NCBI RefSeq assembly: GCF_900115805.1
Contig: NZ_FOXU01000006.1
Location: 173,991-237,990, forward strand
Origin: Psychrobacillus psychrotolerans
GTDB lineage: Bacteria > Bacillota > Bacilli > Bacillales_A > Planococcaceae
DNA: 64,000 nucleotides
Direction of reading: 5' to 3'
A program made the translations under genes and the position numbers. The notes below the pieces were generated by a model. The model was not told the origin of the DNA. It searched no databases and saw only the letters and a list, made by a program, of their open reading frames with translations. Within the stretch, counting starts at the first letter, position 1. The number at the start of each line of letters is the position of its first letter. This document shows positions 55,837-64,000 of this stretch, in pieces.

Positions 55837-57381
55837 TTGATACCTTACAAACACGAACCATTCACGGATTTTTCAAAAGAGGAAAATAAAAAAGCGATGC
55901 AAGAAGGATACAAAGTAGTTGATGCATACCTAGGAAATGATTTCCCATTAATCGTTGGTGGAGAACGTATTACTACAGAAGCAAAAATTAAATCTTATAA
56001 TCCAGCAAAAAAAGAAGAATTAGTTGGTGCTGTTTCTAAAGCTACACAAGAAATTGCTTCTAAGGCTATGGATATTGCTGATGAAACATTCCAAACTTGG
56101 AAAAAAGTTAAGCCTGAAATACGTGCAGACGTTCTTTTCAAAGCAGCAGCTATCATTCGTCGTCGTAAATTTGAGTTCTCTGCTCTATTATCAAGAGAAG
56201 CGGGTAAAACTTGGGTTGAAGCTGATGTAGAAGTTGCCGAAGGAATTGACTTCTTAGAATACTACGGACGTGAAATGTTACGTTTAAAAAATGGTGCACC
56301 AGTTGAAAGTCGTCCAGGTGAATATAACCAATATAACTATATTCCACTAGGTGTTGCGGTTGTAATCTCACCTTGGAACTTCCCATTTGCAATCATGGCT
56401 GGTACTACTGTTGCGGCAATGGTAGCAGGTAATACTGTACTATTAAAACCAGCTTCCACAACTCCAGTCGTTTCTTATAAATTTGTAGAAGTATTAGAAG
56501 AAGCGGGTATGCTTCCTGGAGTAGTAAACTTCATCCCAGGTTCTGGTGCTGAAATTGGTGATTTCATGGTAGAACATCCACGTACTCGTCTAATCAGCTT
56601 CACAGGTTCTCGTGATGTTGGATTAGGAATAGTAGAAAAATCTTCTAAATTAGCTCCAGGGCAAATTTGGATTAAACGTTCTATTCTTGAAATGGGTGGG
56701 AAAGACACAATCGTAGTGGATAAAGAGGCTGATTTAGAATTAGCAGCTCAGTCTATTGTGAAGTCTGCATTCGGTTTCAGTGGTCAAAAATGTTCTGCAT
56801 GTTCACGTGCAGTAATCGTAGAAGACGTTTACGACACAGTGTTGAACAGAGTAGAAGAATTGACAAACGCTTTAACGGTTGGTATTCCTGACGGTGATGA
56901 GCACTTTGTTGGTCCAGTTATCGATGGTGCTTCATTCAAAAAAATTATGAGTTATATCGAAATTGGTAAAGAAGAAGGTCGTTTGGTTACTGGTGGTACA
57001 GGAGATGATTCTAAAGGATTCTTTATCCAACCAACTGTCATTGCTGACCTATCTCCAACTGCACGTATTATGCAAGAAGAGATCTTTGGACCAGTTGTTG
57101 GTATTTCTAAGGCTAAAGATTTCGATGAGGCATTAGAAATTGCAAACAATACAGAGTACGGTTTAACAGGTGCTGTAATTACAAATAATCGTTTGAATCA
57201 AGAAAAAGCGCGTGAAGAGTTCCATGTAGGGAACCTATACTTCAACCGTGGATGTACAGGTGCTATTGTTGGTTACCAACCATTTGGTGGATTTAACATG
57301 TCTGGTACAGATTCAAAAGCTGGTGGACCAGATTATGTCCAACTTCATATGCAAGCGAAAACAACATCTGAAATGCTTTAA
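55837..57381 (+). CDS. rocA: 1-pyrroline-5-carboxylate dehydrogenase
   Basis: A 514-residue aldehyde dehydrogenase (P5CDH/RocA/PutC) that oxidises glutamate semialdehyde to glutamate with NAD+, the last step of proline and arginine breakdown. Catalytic cysteine C319 (GQKCSACSR), general base E285 (LEMGGKD), NAD motif FTGSRDVG. Start is TTG behind gaaggagga. It shares an operon-like run with rocD and the glutamate dehydrogenase gene. Confidence 0.96.
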   Translation: MIPYKHEPFTDFSKEENKKAMQEGYKVVDAYLGNDFPLIVGGERITTEAKIKSYNPAKKEELVGAVSKATQEIASKAMDIADETFQTWKKVKPEIRADVLFKAAAIIRRRKFEFSALLSREAGKTWVEADVEVAEGIDFLEYYGREMLRLKNGAPVESRPGEYNQYNYIPLGVAVVISPWNFPFAIMAGTTVAAMVAGNTVLLKPASTTPVVSYKFVEVLEEAGMLPGVVNFIPGSGAEIGDFMVEHPRTRLISFTGSRDVGLGIVEKSSKLAPGQIWIKRSILEMGGKDTIVVDKEADLELAAQSIVKSAFGFSGQKCSACSRAVIVEDVYDTVLNRVEELTNALTVGIPDGDEHFVGPVIDGASFKKIMSYIEIGKEEGRLVTGGTGDDSKGFFIQPTVIADLSPTARIMQEEIFGPVVGISKAKDFDEALEIANNTEYGLTGAVITNNRLNQEKAREEFHVGNLYFNRGCTGAIVGYQPFGGFNMSGTDSKAGGPDYVQLHMQAKTTSEML

Positions 57382-57388
57382 AATTTCC

Positions 57389-57416
57389 AAGGCAGACTTT
57401 GTTTGAAGTCTGCCTT
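57389..57416 (+). other. Intercistronic hairpin between rocA and rocD
   Basis: A perfect 11-bp stem aaggcagactt/aagtctgcctt with a 6-nt loop, followed by only cattttaaaa. It could be a weak terminator or an RNA processing/stability element that sets the ratio of rocA to rocD. Confidence 0.65.
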
Positions 57417-57444
57417 CATTTTAAAAAAAAGGGGTAATGAAAGC

Positions 57445-58638
57445 ATGACTATTTCATCGCAAATGATTGAACAAACGAATAAATTTGGTGCAAACAACTA
57501 TAACCCACTTCCAATAGTAGTATCTGAAGCAGAGGGTGTTTGGGTAAAAGATCCTGAAGGTAACAAATATATGGATATGCTTTCTGCTTATTCGGCAGTA
57601 AACCAAGGACATCGTCATCCGAAGATTATTCAAGCGTTAAAAGATCAAGCGGATCGTGTAACTCTAACTTCTCGTGCTTTCCACAATGACCAATTAGGTC
57701 CATGGTATGAAAAAGTTAGTGAGTTAACAGGTAAAGACATGGTCTTACCAATGAATACTGGAGCAGAAGCAGTTGAAACAGCATTTAAAGCAGCTCGTAG
57801 ATGGGCATATGATGTAAAAGGTGTAGCAGCTGACCAAGCAGAGGTAATTGCTTGTAATGGAAACTTCCACGGTCGTACTATGGGAGCGGTTTCACTTTCA
57901 TCTGATCCTGAATACAAAAGAGGATTTGGCCCAATGCTTCCAGGTATTAAGTTAATACCTTATGGTGATTTAGAAGCGTTGAAAGCTGCAATTACTCCTA
58001 ACACGGCAGCATTTATAATTGAACCAATTCAAGGGGAAGCTGGAATTATCATTCCACCTGCTGGATTCATGAAGGCAGCGCTTGAATTATGTCGCGAGAA
58101 TAATGTTTTATTTATCGCGGATGAAATTCAAGCTGGTCTTTGCCGTACTGGTAAAATGTTCGCATCTGAATGGGAAGATATAGATCCAGATATGTATATA
58201 CTAGGAAAAGCATTAGGCGGAGGAGTTTTCCCAATCTCATGTATCGTTGCAAACAAAGAAATTCTAAGTGTATTTAATCCGGGATCTCATGGGTCTACAT
58301 TTGGTGGTAACCCAATGGCATGTGCGGTTTCAATTGCAGCGTTAGACGTGTTGATAGATGAAAAATTAGCGGCTCGCTCCCTAGAACTAGGAAATTACTT
58401 TATGGATGCATTGAAAGAAATTAAACATTCTTCTATTAAAGAAGTACGCGGGCGTGGATTGTTTATTGGAATGGAATTAACAGAAGACGCACGCCCATTC
58501 TGTGAAGAGCTTAAAGAATTAGGCTTATTATGTAAGGAAACACATGATACAGTAATTCGTTTTGCACCACCTCTAATCATTTCAAAAGAAGAGTTAGATT
58601 GGGCAATTGAAAGAATCCAGAAAGTATTCAATAAATAA
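57445..58638 (+). CDS. rocD: Ornithine aminotransferase
   Basis: A 397-residue class III aminotransferase from ATG 57445 (behind aagggg). The PLP lysine is K255 ([14 protein letters not shown]) and D226 ([13 protein letters not shown]) holds the ring nitrogen. It converts ornithine and 2-oxoglutarate to glutamate semialdehyde and glutamate, feeding RocA. The frame runs upstream to 57403 but without a ribosome site. Confidence 0.95.
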   Translation: MTISSQMIEQTNKFGANNYNPLPIVVSEAEGVWVKDPEGNKYMDMLSAYSAVNQGHRHPKIIQALKDQADRVTLTSRAFHNDQLGPWYEKVSELTGKDMVLPMNTGAEAVETAFKAARRWAYDVKGVAADQAEVIACNGNFHGRTMGAVSLSSDPEYKRGFGPMLPGIKLIPYGDLEALKAAITPNTAAFIIEPIQGEAGIIIPPAGFMKAALELCRENNVLFIADEIQAGLCRTGKMFASEWEDIDPDMYILGKALGGGVFPISCIVANKEILSVFNPGSHGSTFGGNPMACAVSIAALDVLIDEKLAARSLELGNYFMDALKEIKHSSIKEVRGRGLFIGMELTEDARPFCEELKELGLLCKETHDTVIRFAPPLIISKEELDWAIERIQKVFNK

Positions 58639-58720
58639 TAATTTTTAGACAAATATCAACAATTCTATGTTACAATGGTTCCGAAGAAATTATTAAATAT
58701 TAAAGAGGCGAAAATATAAA

Positions 58721-59965
58721 ATGGCTGAAAATTTAAACCTGTTTACATCAACTCAGGCTGTAATTAAAGAGGCTCTGAACAAACTTGGTTATGACGAAGC
58801 AATGTATGACCTTTTGAAAGAACCACTAAGGATGCTAGAAGTTCGAATTCCAGTACGCATGGATGACAATACAGTAAAGGTATTCACTGGATACCGTTCA
58901 CAGCATAATGATGCTGTTGGACCTACAAAAGGTGGAGTACGTTTTCATCCAGGTGTAACACCAGATGAAATGAAAGCTTTATCTATGTGGATGACATTAA
59001 AAGCTGGTATTGTGGACCTTCCTTATGGTGGAGGTAAAGGTGGAGTTATTTGTGATCCGCGCGAAATGTCAATGGGAGAAATTGAACGTCTAAGCCGTGG
59101 ATATGTACGTGCGGTAGGACAAATCGTTGGACCGACAAAAGACATTCCTGCTCCAGACGTATTTACAAATGCTCAAATCATGGCATGGATGATGGATGAA
59201 TATAGTCGTATGGACCAATTCAATTCACCAGGCTTCATCACTGGTAAACCACTTGTACTTGGTGGTTCACAAGGACGCGACCGTGCGACTGCTCAAGGTG
59301 TTACTATTATTATCAATGAAGCTGCAAAAAAACGTGATATTGATATGCAAGGAGCGCGCGTTGTTATCCAAGGTTTTGGTAATGCAGGAAGCTTCTTAGC
59401 TAAGTTTTTGAGTGATCAAGGTGCAAAAGTTATTGCTATTTCCGATGCTTACGGAGCTTTACATGATCCTAATGGTTTAGATATTGACTATCTATTGGAT
59501 CGTCGTGATAGCTTTGGTACTGTAACAACTCTATTTGAAAATACGATTTCTAACCAAGAGTTATTAGAATTAGATTGTGATATTTTAGTTCCAGCTGCTA
59601 TTGAGAACCAAATTACTGCTGAAAACGCTCATAATATTAAAGCGAAGATCGTAGTAGAGGCTGCCAATGGACCAACTACAACAGAAGGTACAAAAATTCT
59701 TTATGATAGAGGAATTCTATTAGTTCCTGATGTTTTAGCAAGTGCTGGTGGTGTAACAGTTTCTTACTTTGAATGGGTTCAAAATAACCAAGGTTATTAC
59801 TGGACTGAAGAAGAAGTAGATGAGAAACTAGTGAAGAAAATGGTAGATGCATTCGCAAATATCTATGAAGTGGCATCCACTCGTAATATCGATATGCGTT
59901 TAGCTGCTTACATGGTAGGTGTACGTAAAACTGCGGAAGCGTCACGTTTCCGTGGATGGGTATAA
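58721..59965 (+). CDS. rocG: NAD-dependent glutamate dehydrogenase
   Basis: A 414-residue GDH (RocG/GudB family). Catalytic lysine K106 (PYGGGKGGV), VGPTKGGVRFHPGV at the N-terminal domain, dinucleotide motif GFGNAGSFLA. It deaminates glutamate to 2-oxoglutarate and ammonia, completing arginine/proline use. RocG and GudB cannot be told apart from sequence alone here. A terminator follows. Confidence 0.93.
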   Translation: MAENLNLFTSTQAVIKEALNKLGYDEAMYDLLKEPLRMLEVRIPVRMDDNTVKVFTGYRSQHNDAVGPTKGGVRFHPGVTPDEMKALSMWMTLKAGIVDLPYGGGKGGVICDPREMSMGEIERLSRGYVRAVGQIVGPTKDIPAPDVFTNAQIMAWMMDEYSRMDQFNSPGFITGKPLVLGGSQGRDRATAQGVTIIINEAAKKRDIDMQGARVVIQGFGNAGSFLAKFLSDQGAKVIAISDAYGALHDPNGLDIDYLLDRRDSFGTVTTLFENTISNQELLELDCDILVPAAIENQITAENAHNIKAKIVVEAANGPTTTEGTKILYDRGILLVPDVLASAGGVTVSYFEWVQNNQGYYWTEEEVDEKLVKKMVDAFANIYEVASTRNIDMRLAAYMVGVRKTAEASRFRGWV

Positions 59966-59988
59966 TATAATTGAAGTACTAGTAAGGT

Positions 59989-60021
59989 GAACCGCTTGTT
60001 TTTTACAAGCGGTTTTTTTAT
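59989..60021 (+). terminator. Terminator after the glutamate dehydrogenase gene
   Basis: Perfect arms aaccgcttgt and acaagcggtt with seven T. Confidence 0.92.
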
Positions 60022-60054
60022 TATTAAGAAAGTATGGAAAGAGGAGGATGTCAA

Positions 60055-61218
60055 ATGAATGCTTTTTCATTTTATAACCCTGTAAAATTGATATTTGGTA
60101 AAGATCAACTATCAAAGTTAAAAGGGGAATTATCATTATACGGAAAGAAAGTCCTTGTTGTTTACGGCGGGGGTAGTATCAAGAAAAATGGTTTATATGA
60201 TAGCGTTATGACTGAATTAAAAGAAACAGGAATGGAAGTTTTTGAACTTGCAGGGGTTGAACCAAACCCTAGACTATCCACAGCTAGAAAGGGAGCAGAG
60301 ATCTGTAAAAAAGAAGGCATTGATGTTTTGCTAGCAGTTGGTGGAGGTTCCGTAATTGATTGTACGAAACTTATCGCAGTTGCGGCTAAATACGACGGAG
60401 ATGCTTGGGACTTTGTTTCACGTAAAGCGGTTCCACAAGAAGCTTTACCTTTTGGAACTATTTTAACTCTTGCAGCAACCGGTTCAGAGATGAATTCTGG
60501 ATCTGTTATTACTAATGAAGAAACTCTAGAGAAGTATGGATGGGGAAGTCCTTTAGTTTATCCTAAATTCTCTATTTTGGATCCAGTAAACACGTTCACT
60601 GTTCCTCTTGATCAAACGGTTTATGGAATAGTGGATATGATGTCTCATATGTTCGAACAATATTATAACAATGCGACAAATACACCAGTTCAAGATGAAA
60701 TGATAGAAGGTACTCTTCGTACAGTAATAGAAGTAGGACCAAAACTCATAGAAGACCTTACAAACTATGAGCACCGTGAAACTATTCTATTTGCAGGTAC
60801 ATTAGGGTTAAATGGCTTCCTACAAATGGGGTACAACGGGGACTGGGCAAGTCATAATTTAGAACATGCGATTTCAGCAGTTTATGACATTCCACACGGT
60901 GGAGGATTAGCTATCGTTTTCCCTAGATGGATGCGTCATAATGTAAAAGTAAATCCTCAGCGTTTTGCTAAACTTGCAATTAATGTCTTTAACGTGAATT
61001 CTGAAGGCAAATCAGTAGAAGAAGTAGCGTATGAGGGAATTGATCGCTTAGAAGCGTTTTGGAAGTCATTGAATGCACCTTCTACATTAGGTGATTACAA
61101 TATAGATGAAAGCAAGATCGATTTGATGGTAGAAAAAGCAATGGTTTATGGAGAATATGGTAATTTCCATAAGTTAAATGCAGAAGATACAAAAACAATT
61201 TTAACAGCTTGTCTATAA
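60055..61218 (+). CDS. yugJ: Iron-containing alcohol dehydrogenase (YugJ-like)
   Basis: A 387-residue group III (Fe-type) alcohol dehydrogenase. Start is ATG 60055 behind gaggagg, seven codons inside the longest frame. NAD motif [12 protein letters not shown], metal-ligand region [11 protein letters not shown] and [20 protein letters not shown]. It probably acts as an NAD(P)H-dependent butanol/aldehyde reductase; the natural substrate is unknown. Length matches YugJ of B. subtilis. Confidence 0.9.
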   Translation: MNAFSFYNPVKLIFGKDQLSKLKGELSLYGKKVLVVYGGGSIKKNGLYDSVMTELKETGMEVFELAGVEPNPRLSTARKGAEICKKEGIDVLLAVGGGSVIDCTKLIAVAAKYDGDAWDFVSRKAVPQEALPFGTILTLAATGSEMNSGSVITNEETLEKYGWGSPLVYPKFSILDPVNTFTVPLDQTVYGIVDMMSHMFEQYYNNATNTPVQDEMIEGTLRTVIEVGPKLIEDLTNYEHRETILFAGTLGLNGFLQMGYNGDWASHNLEHAISAVYDIPHGGGLAIVFPRWMRHNVKVNPQRFAKLAINVFNVNSEGKSVEEVAYEGIDRLEAFWKSLNAPSTLGDYNIDESKIDLMVEKAMVYGEYGNFHKLNAEDTKTILTACL

Positions 61219-61229
61219 TAGTAAGAAAT

Positions 61230-61269
61230 AAGAAAACCACATGGCAGGATTCGTCATGTGGTTTTCTTA
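61230..61269. terminator. Bidirectional terminator between yugJ and the CDF gene
   Basis: Arms agaaaaccacatg and catgtggttttct, perfect, with T-tracts on both sides. Confidence 0.9.
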
Positions 61270-61290
61270 TTAATATTGTTTTCGATAACA

Positions 61291-62280
61291 CTAATCGCGT
61301 GTTTTTAACACGGTACGTTGATCTCGATGTTCAGTCCACGTTCTGATTCCGTCATCTTCATCAAAGGAGATTGTAATATCTGTTACTCCTTGTTGATTTA
61401 AAATAAGTTCTTTAATTTTATCCTGAATATCGTCCACCTCGGCGAAAGAATATTGAGGATCTATCTCAATAATTATTTCCACATGGAGATATTCACCTTC
61501 TTTTATAACTTCAAGCTTTTGAATATCCTTTACATGCGGATTCTCAGAAACAATATGAGCAATATGAGTGAGCATTTGTTCATCTGTTTCCCCTAGTGCG
61601 CCTCGAGCGTTATCTAGGAATACTTTCCCTACTACATAGAACATCATAATACCGATCATAATAGAAGCTATACCTTCTGCTTGTAAAAAACCAGTAAAGT
61701 GGGAAATTAAAACGGCCACAAACGCTAATATTCCTCCTGCTGTTGCTACTAAGTCCTCCATAAAAACAAGCTTTGTTGCAGGTTTAGCTCTCTTTAAGTG
61801 GGTAAAGCTTGTTGTTAATGGAGAAAAGGCGGTTCCTTTAATCCCGACTTCATGCAAAATCTCTTTTCCAGCTTTATATAAGACGGCAAATTCCAAAATT
61901 ATGGCAATAGCAAGTACGCTTAGGGTAATGGCAACACCTGTAGATTCAGTCGGGTGTTGAATATGGTGCCAACCTTCTATAATTGTTTCATAAGATAAAA
62001 TTCCGACAATAATTACAGCACCTAAGCAAACGAGGTTTACTAAGCGTCCAAAACCATTTGGAAATCTTGGCGTAGGGGCTTTCTTAGATAAGGATGACCC
62101 AATATAAACAAAGAATTGGTTTGCTGCATCGCCAATAGAGTGCATCATCTCTGCAAACATAGCTACATTTCCTGTAAAGAAAAACGCACCACCTTTTAAA
62201 ATTGCAATAATAGTATTTACAACTGCTGCTAATAATGAAGGCTTATTACCACCTTTTAACAACCTAAATAATTCTCCCAT
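61291..62280 (-). CDS. Cation diffusion facilitator (CDF) metal transporter
   Basis: A 329-residue CDF protein of the SLC30A9-like branch. About six helices; metal-site helix 2 (MFAEMMHSIGDAANQFF; H-x3-D) and helix 5 (VFMEDLVATAGG). A C-terminal cytoplasmic domain follows (VKDIQKLEVIKEGEYLHVEIIIEID). It would export Zn2+, Mn2+ or a related divalent ion in exchange for H+. It is the second gene after the MgtC-like gene, 14 bp apart. Confidence 0.9.
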   Translation of the reverse strand: MGELFRLLKGGNKPSLLAAVVNTIIAILKGGAFFFTGNVAMFAEMMHSIGDAANQFFVYIGSSLSKKAPTPRFPNGFGRLVNLVCLGAVIIVGILSYETIIEGWHHIQHPTESTGVAITLSVLAIAIILEFAVLYKAGKEILHEVGIKGTAFSPLTTSFTHLKRAKPATKLVFMEDLVATAGGILAFVAVLISHFTGFLQAEGIASIMIGIMMFYVVGKVFLDNARGALGETDEQMLTHIAHIVSENPHVKDIQKLEVIKEGEYLHVEIIIEIDPQYSFAEVDDIQDKIKELILNQQGVTDITISFDEDDGIRTWTEHRDQRTVLKTRD

Positions 62281-62294
62281 ATGATTACTCCTTT

Positions 62295-63014
62295 TTAAAT
62301 AGATTCTACATCTACCGATTCGATAAATTTTTGTTTTTTAATGGTAGCGTAAAATTCTGCAGTATTTTTCTTAGTGATTATTGATAACCTCATATTCATT
62401 TCATGTTTAATTGTATTATTGTCTAAAGTGACGTCTTTAATGCGAATACTTTCTATATAAACACCGCTTCCTTGTAAATAGTCATATACTTTGGGAATGC
62501 TTTCTGGATTTCTTACCACAACTGTTAGAGATAGCTCCTTGGATCTCAGTCGTTTTGGACCTACTTTTGTGAGAAGGGGAGGGATTAACTCAATTCCTAT
62601 TATTACAATAATTACACTAAGAGCGGATTCCATATAAAATCCAGCACCTACAGCTATACCAATTCCGCCAGCTCCCCAAATCATAGCTGCGGTTGTTAAA
62701 CCAGTTATAGTATCATTACCTTTACGGAGTATAACTCCTGCACCGAGAAAACCTATACCGCTTACTATTTGTGCTGCTAAACGCAAAGGATCCATTGTAA
62801 TATTAATAGCATCATTCGGAATGGCGGTGTAAGCTGCTTCTATTGATATATAAGTAAGGAGACAACTAAATGTTGCAATCACTATACTTGTCTTTAATCC
62901 AATAGGTTTCTTTTTTAGTTCCCTTTCTATACCTATTATTAAACTTAATAATGCAGCAAAGATTAATTTAAATGTAATTTCAGTATAATCATCCAAGTAG
63001 TTTACCCATTCCAT
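62295..63014 (-). CDS. MgtC/SapB family membrane protein
   Basis: A 239-residue protein with four or five hydrophobic helices in the first 150 residues (LIIGIERELKKKPIGLKTSI, VSGIGFLGAGVILRKG, GLTTAAMIWGAGGIGIAVGAGFY) and a C-terminal ACT-like soluble domain. MgtC proteins affect Mg2+ and membrane-potential stress through the F-ATPase. Ribosome site aaaggaggag. Cotranscribed with the CDF gene. Confidence 0.9.
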   Translation of the reverse strand: MEWVNYLDDYTEITFKLIFAALLSLIIGIERELKKKPIGLKTSIVIATFSCLLTYISIEAAYTAIPNDAINITMDPLRLAAQIVSGIGFLGAGVILRKGNDTITGLTTAAMIWGAGGIGIAVGAGFYMESALSVIIVIIGIELIPPLLTKVGPKRLRSKELSLTVVVRNPESIPKVYDYLQGSGVYIESIRIKDVTLDNNTIKHEMNMRLSIITKKNTAEFYATIKKQKFIESVDVESI

Positions 63015-63513
63015 CGATAACTCCTCCTTTATTCTTTAGGGGTTGAAGATATTTTACAAATCGATTTAATCTAAGAAGGACATTAAATATGGAGATCTGT
63101 AGAGTGATAATTTATACTTAAGGTGGATGCACTTGAAACTAAAAGCATAGTAGTAGATTGGGAGATTTCTTGTTATCTTCTATTATAAGTATAGAAGATG
63201 TTAAAATAAAGTTCTGACGTATGTATCAATTTCTAACTTATTTCATTATTGCTTAAGAGTGATCTCTATTAGTCAAACTAATATTTGAAATCACGCTGAT
63301 TGAATTTGCTGTAGAGGTTTGGTAGTCTTTTATGAACGAAATAAGAAGGCTAGATTTCTCATGAGTTATTCTGGAAGAACTTATTAAGTGATTGTAAGAG
63401 CTCAACAATTCAAGAGTTTAATAGATATTAAAGTTTTTTTCACAAAAAGGGTTGCTTTTTCTTTCTAGAAGATGTATATTAATACTTGTCCTTCGGAACG
63501 AGATACAAACAAC
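63015..63513. other. Intergenic region, no gene found
   Basis: About 500 bp between mgtC and the rRNA promoter with no supported gene. The only structure I see is a perfect inverted repeat atcttctat-tataagt-atagaagat at 63175-63199. No tRNA was recognised. Confidence 0.6.
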
Positions 63514-63575
63514 TTAAAAAAAGTTAAAAAAAGTTAAAAAAAGTGTTTGACATCAAATCTGAAATAAGTTATACT
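63514..63575 (+). promoter_or_regulatory. rRNA operon promoter with phased A-tract UP-like element
   Basis: TTGACA (63547-63552), exactly 17 bp, TATACT (63570-63575) is a near-consensus SigA promoter. Just upstream the 10-mer TTAAAAAAAG is repeated three times head to tail (63514-63543), so that A-tracts recur every 10 bp, one helical turn. This should curve the DNA and serve as an UP-like element for the RNA polymerase alpha subunit. Confidence 0.85.
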
Positions 63576-63581
63576 AATAAA

Positions 63582-63783
63582 GTCGTCAAAACGACGCGAA
63601 CAACATGAACATTGAAAACTGAACATGCAAAACGTTAAGAAACATAGCTTTCAACTAACTTGTTAGGATGATAGCAAAACAATTTTGGACATCATTTAAT
63701 GATGATGCCAGCAAAACAAAATGAGCTTTTAAACTAGTTCTAATTTGTTCGCTTTCAATGTGCTCTGCATACTGGAAGTGAAC
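63582..63783 (+). other. rRNA leader region
   Basis: Leader between the predicted start near 63582 and 16S: a small hairpin gtcgtcaaaacgac (63582-63595), then a boxA-type stretch gaacattgaaaactgaac (63607-63624). This resembles the antitermination and RNase III processing leader of Bacillales rrn operons. Confidence 0.65.
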
Positions 63784-64000
63784 TATTATGGAGAGTTTGA
63801 TCCTGGCTCAGGACGAACGCTGGCGGCATGCCTAATACATGCAAGTCGAGCGAATGACGAAGAAGCTTGCTTCTTCTGATTTAGCGGCGGACGGGTGAGT
63901 AACACGTGGGCAACCTGCCCTGTAGATTGGGATAACTCCGGGAAACCGGGGCTAATACCGAATAATCCATTTCCTCACATGGGGAGATGTTAAAAGACGG
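63784..64000 (+). rRNA. 16S ribosomal RNA, 5' part
   Basis: The 16S 5' end is plain: gagagtttgatcctggctca followed by the aacgctggcggc and cggcggacgggtgagtaac segments. It runs past the window edge, so only about 217 nt are seen. The start is set by alignment of the gagagttt block with B. subtilis and may be off by a few bases. The sequence is Bacillales-like and fits Planococcaceae. Confidence 0.97.

Noticed and set aside
63015..63513. A tRNA or small-RNA gene in the gap before the rRNA operon
   Set aside because: No cloverleaf, T-arm signature or terminator could be found by eye.

Overview
The window is a low-G+C Firmicutes chromosome segment, core-genome in character, and most consistent with family Planococcaceae (Psychrobacillus-like). 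The reasons are the gene order, which follows Bacillus subtilis blocks (yus, suf, yun, yut, yui, mrp, pbpD/yux, yug), many TTG starts, strong GGAGG ribosome sites, and the 5' end of a Bacillales 16S rRNA gene at the right edge. The genus is inference only. I saw no prophage, integrase or complete insertion sequence.

Layout: 1-4380 carries the end of a yusI-like gene, gcvH, yusF, yusE, then a SAM (S-box) riboswitch driving the methionine importer metN-metP-metQ. 4393-4815 is a GC-rich nested tandem repeat (82-bp period built of about 21-bp sub-units), followed by a NERD-domain gene, a DAACS symporter and a small gene with a probable ATT start. 7686-12863 is the sufCDSUB iron-sulfur operon. 13017-14908 holds a DUF3891 gene and a convergent FAD monooxygenase. 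15107-18997 is the yunF-E-D-B block. 19045-21145 is a lysine (L-box) riboswitch and an NhaC-type transporter, with a repeat element lodged between them. 21254-32167 is the lipA-yutD-yutE-yutF-yutJ-yutI-yutM-yumB-yuiA-yuiB-yuiD-pepA region, rich in iron-sulfur, lipoyl and NADH functions. Two type-II NADH-dehydrogenase-like genes lie here, one with a Rex/Fnr-like palindrome across its promoter. 32781-40259 holds a PdaC-like peptidoglycan deacetylase and the seven-gene mrpABCDEFG Na+/H+ antiporter operon. 40478-47283 holds yufK, two kinase-like genes, pbpD, a YuxJ-like exporter, a lipoprotein cyclophilin and a small membrane protein. 47284-47849 is degenerate non-coding DNA. 47850-54280 holds patB, yugE, a small XRE regulator, an SNF transporter, an ECF sigma factor with a very large membrane partner, and yugI. 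54392-59965 is an arginine/ornithine/proline catabolic cluster (RocR-like regulator, rocA, rocD, glutamate dehydrogenase). 60055-63014 holds yugJ, a CDF metal transporter and an MgtC-like gene. 63514-64000 is an rRNA operon promoter, leader and the first part of 16S.

How the genes connect: lipoate (lipA, gcvH), iron-sulfur assembly (suf, yutI, yutM) and NADH oxidation (yutJ, yumB) form a redox theme. Amino acids are handled by riboswitch-controlled importers (Met, Lys) and by the roc cluster, which turns ornithine and pyrroline-5-carboxylate into glutamate and 2-oxoglutarate.

The points I consider most worth a second look are: the nested 82-bp array; the RocR-like regulator that lacks the GAFTGA and Walker B signatures, together with twin GCAA-N7-TTGC palindromes at the adjacent rocA promoter; the ECF sigma/705-residue partner pair with an ECF-type promoter of its own; the Rex/Fnr-like operator at yutJ; a dispersed repeat family present in three degenerate copies, one inside the lysine-riboswitch leader; and the phased A-tract triplet upstream of the rRNA promoter. 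None was searched against databases; all homology calls are from recognition of sequence motifs and gene order.
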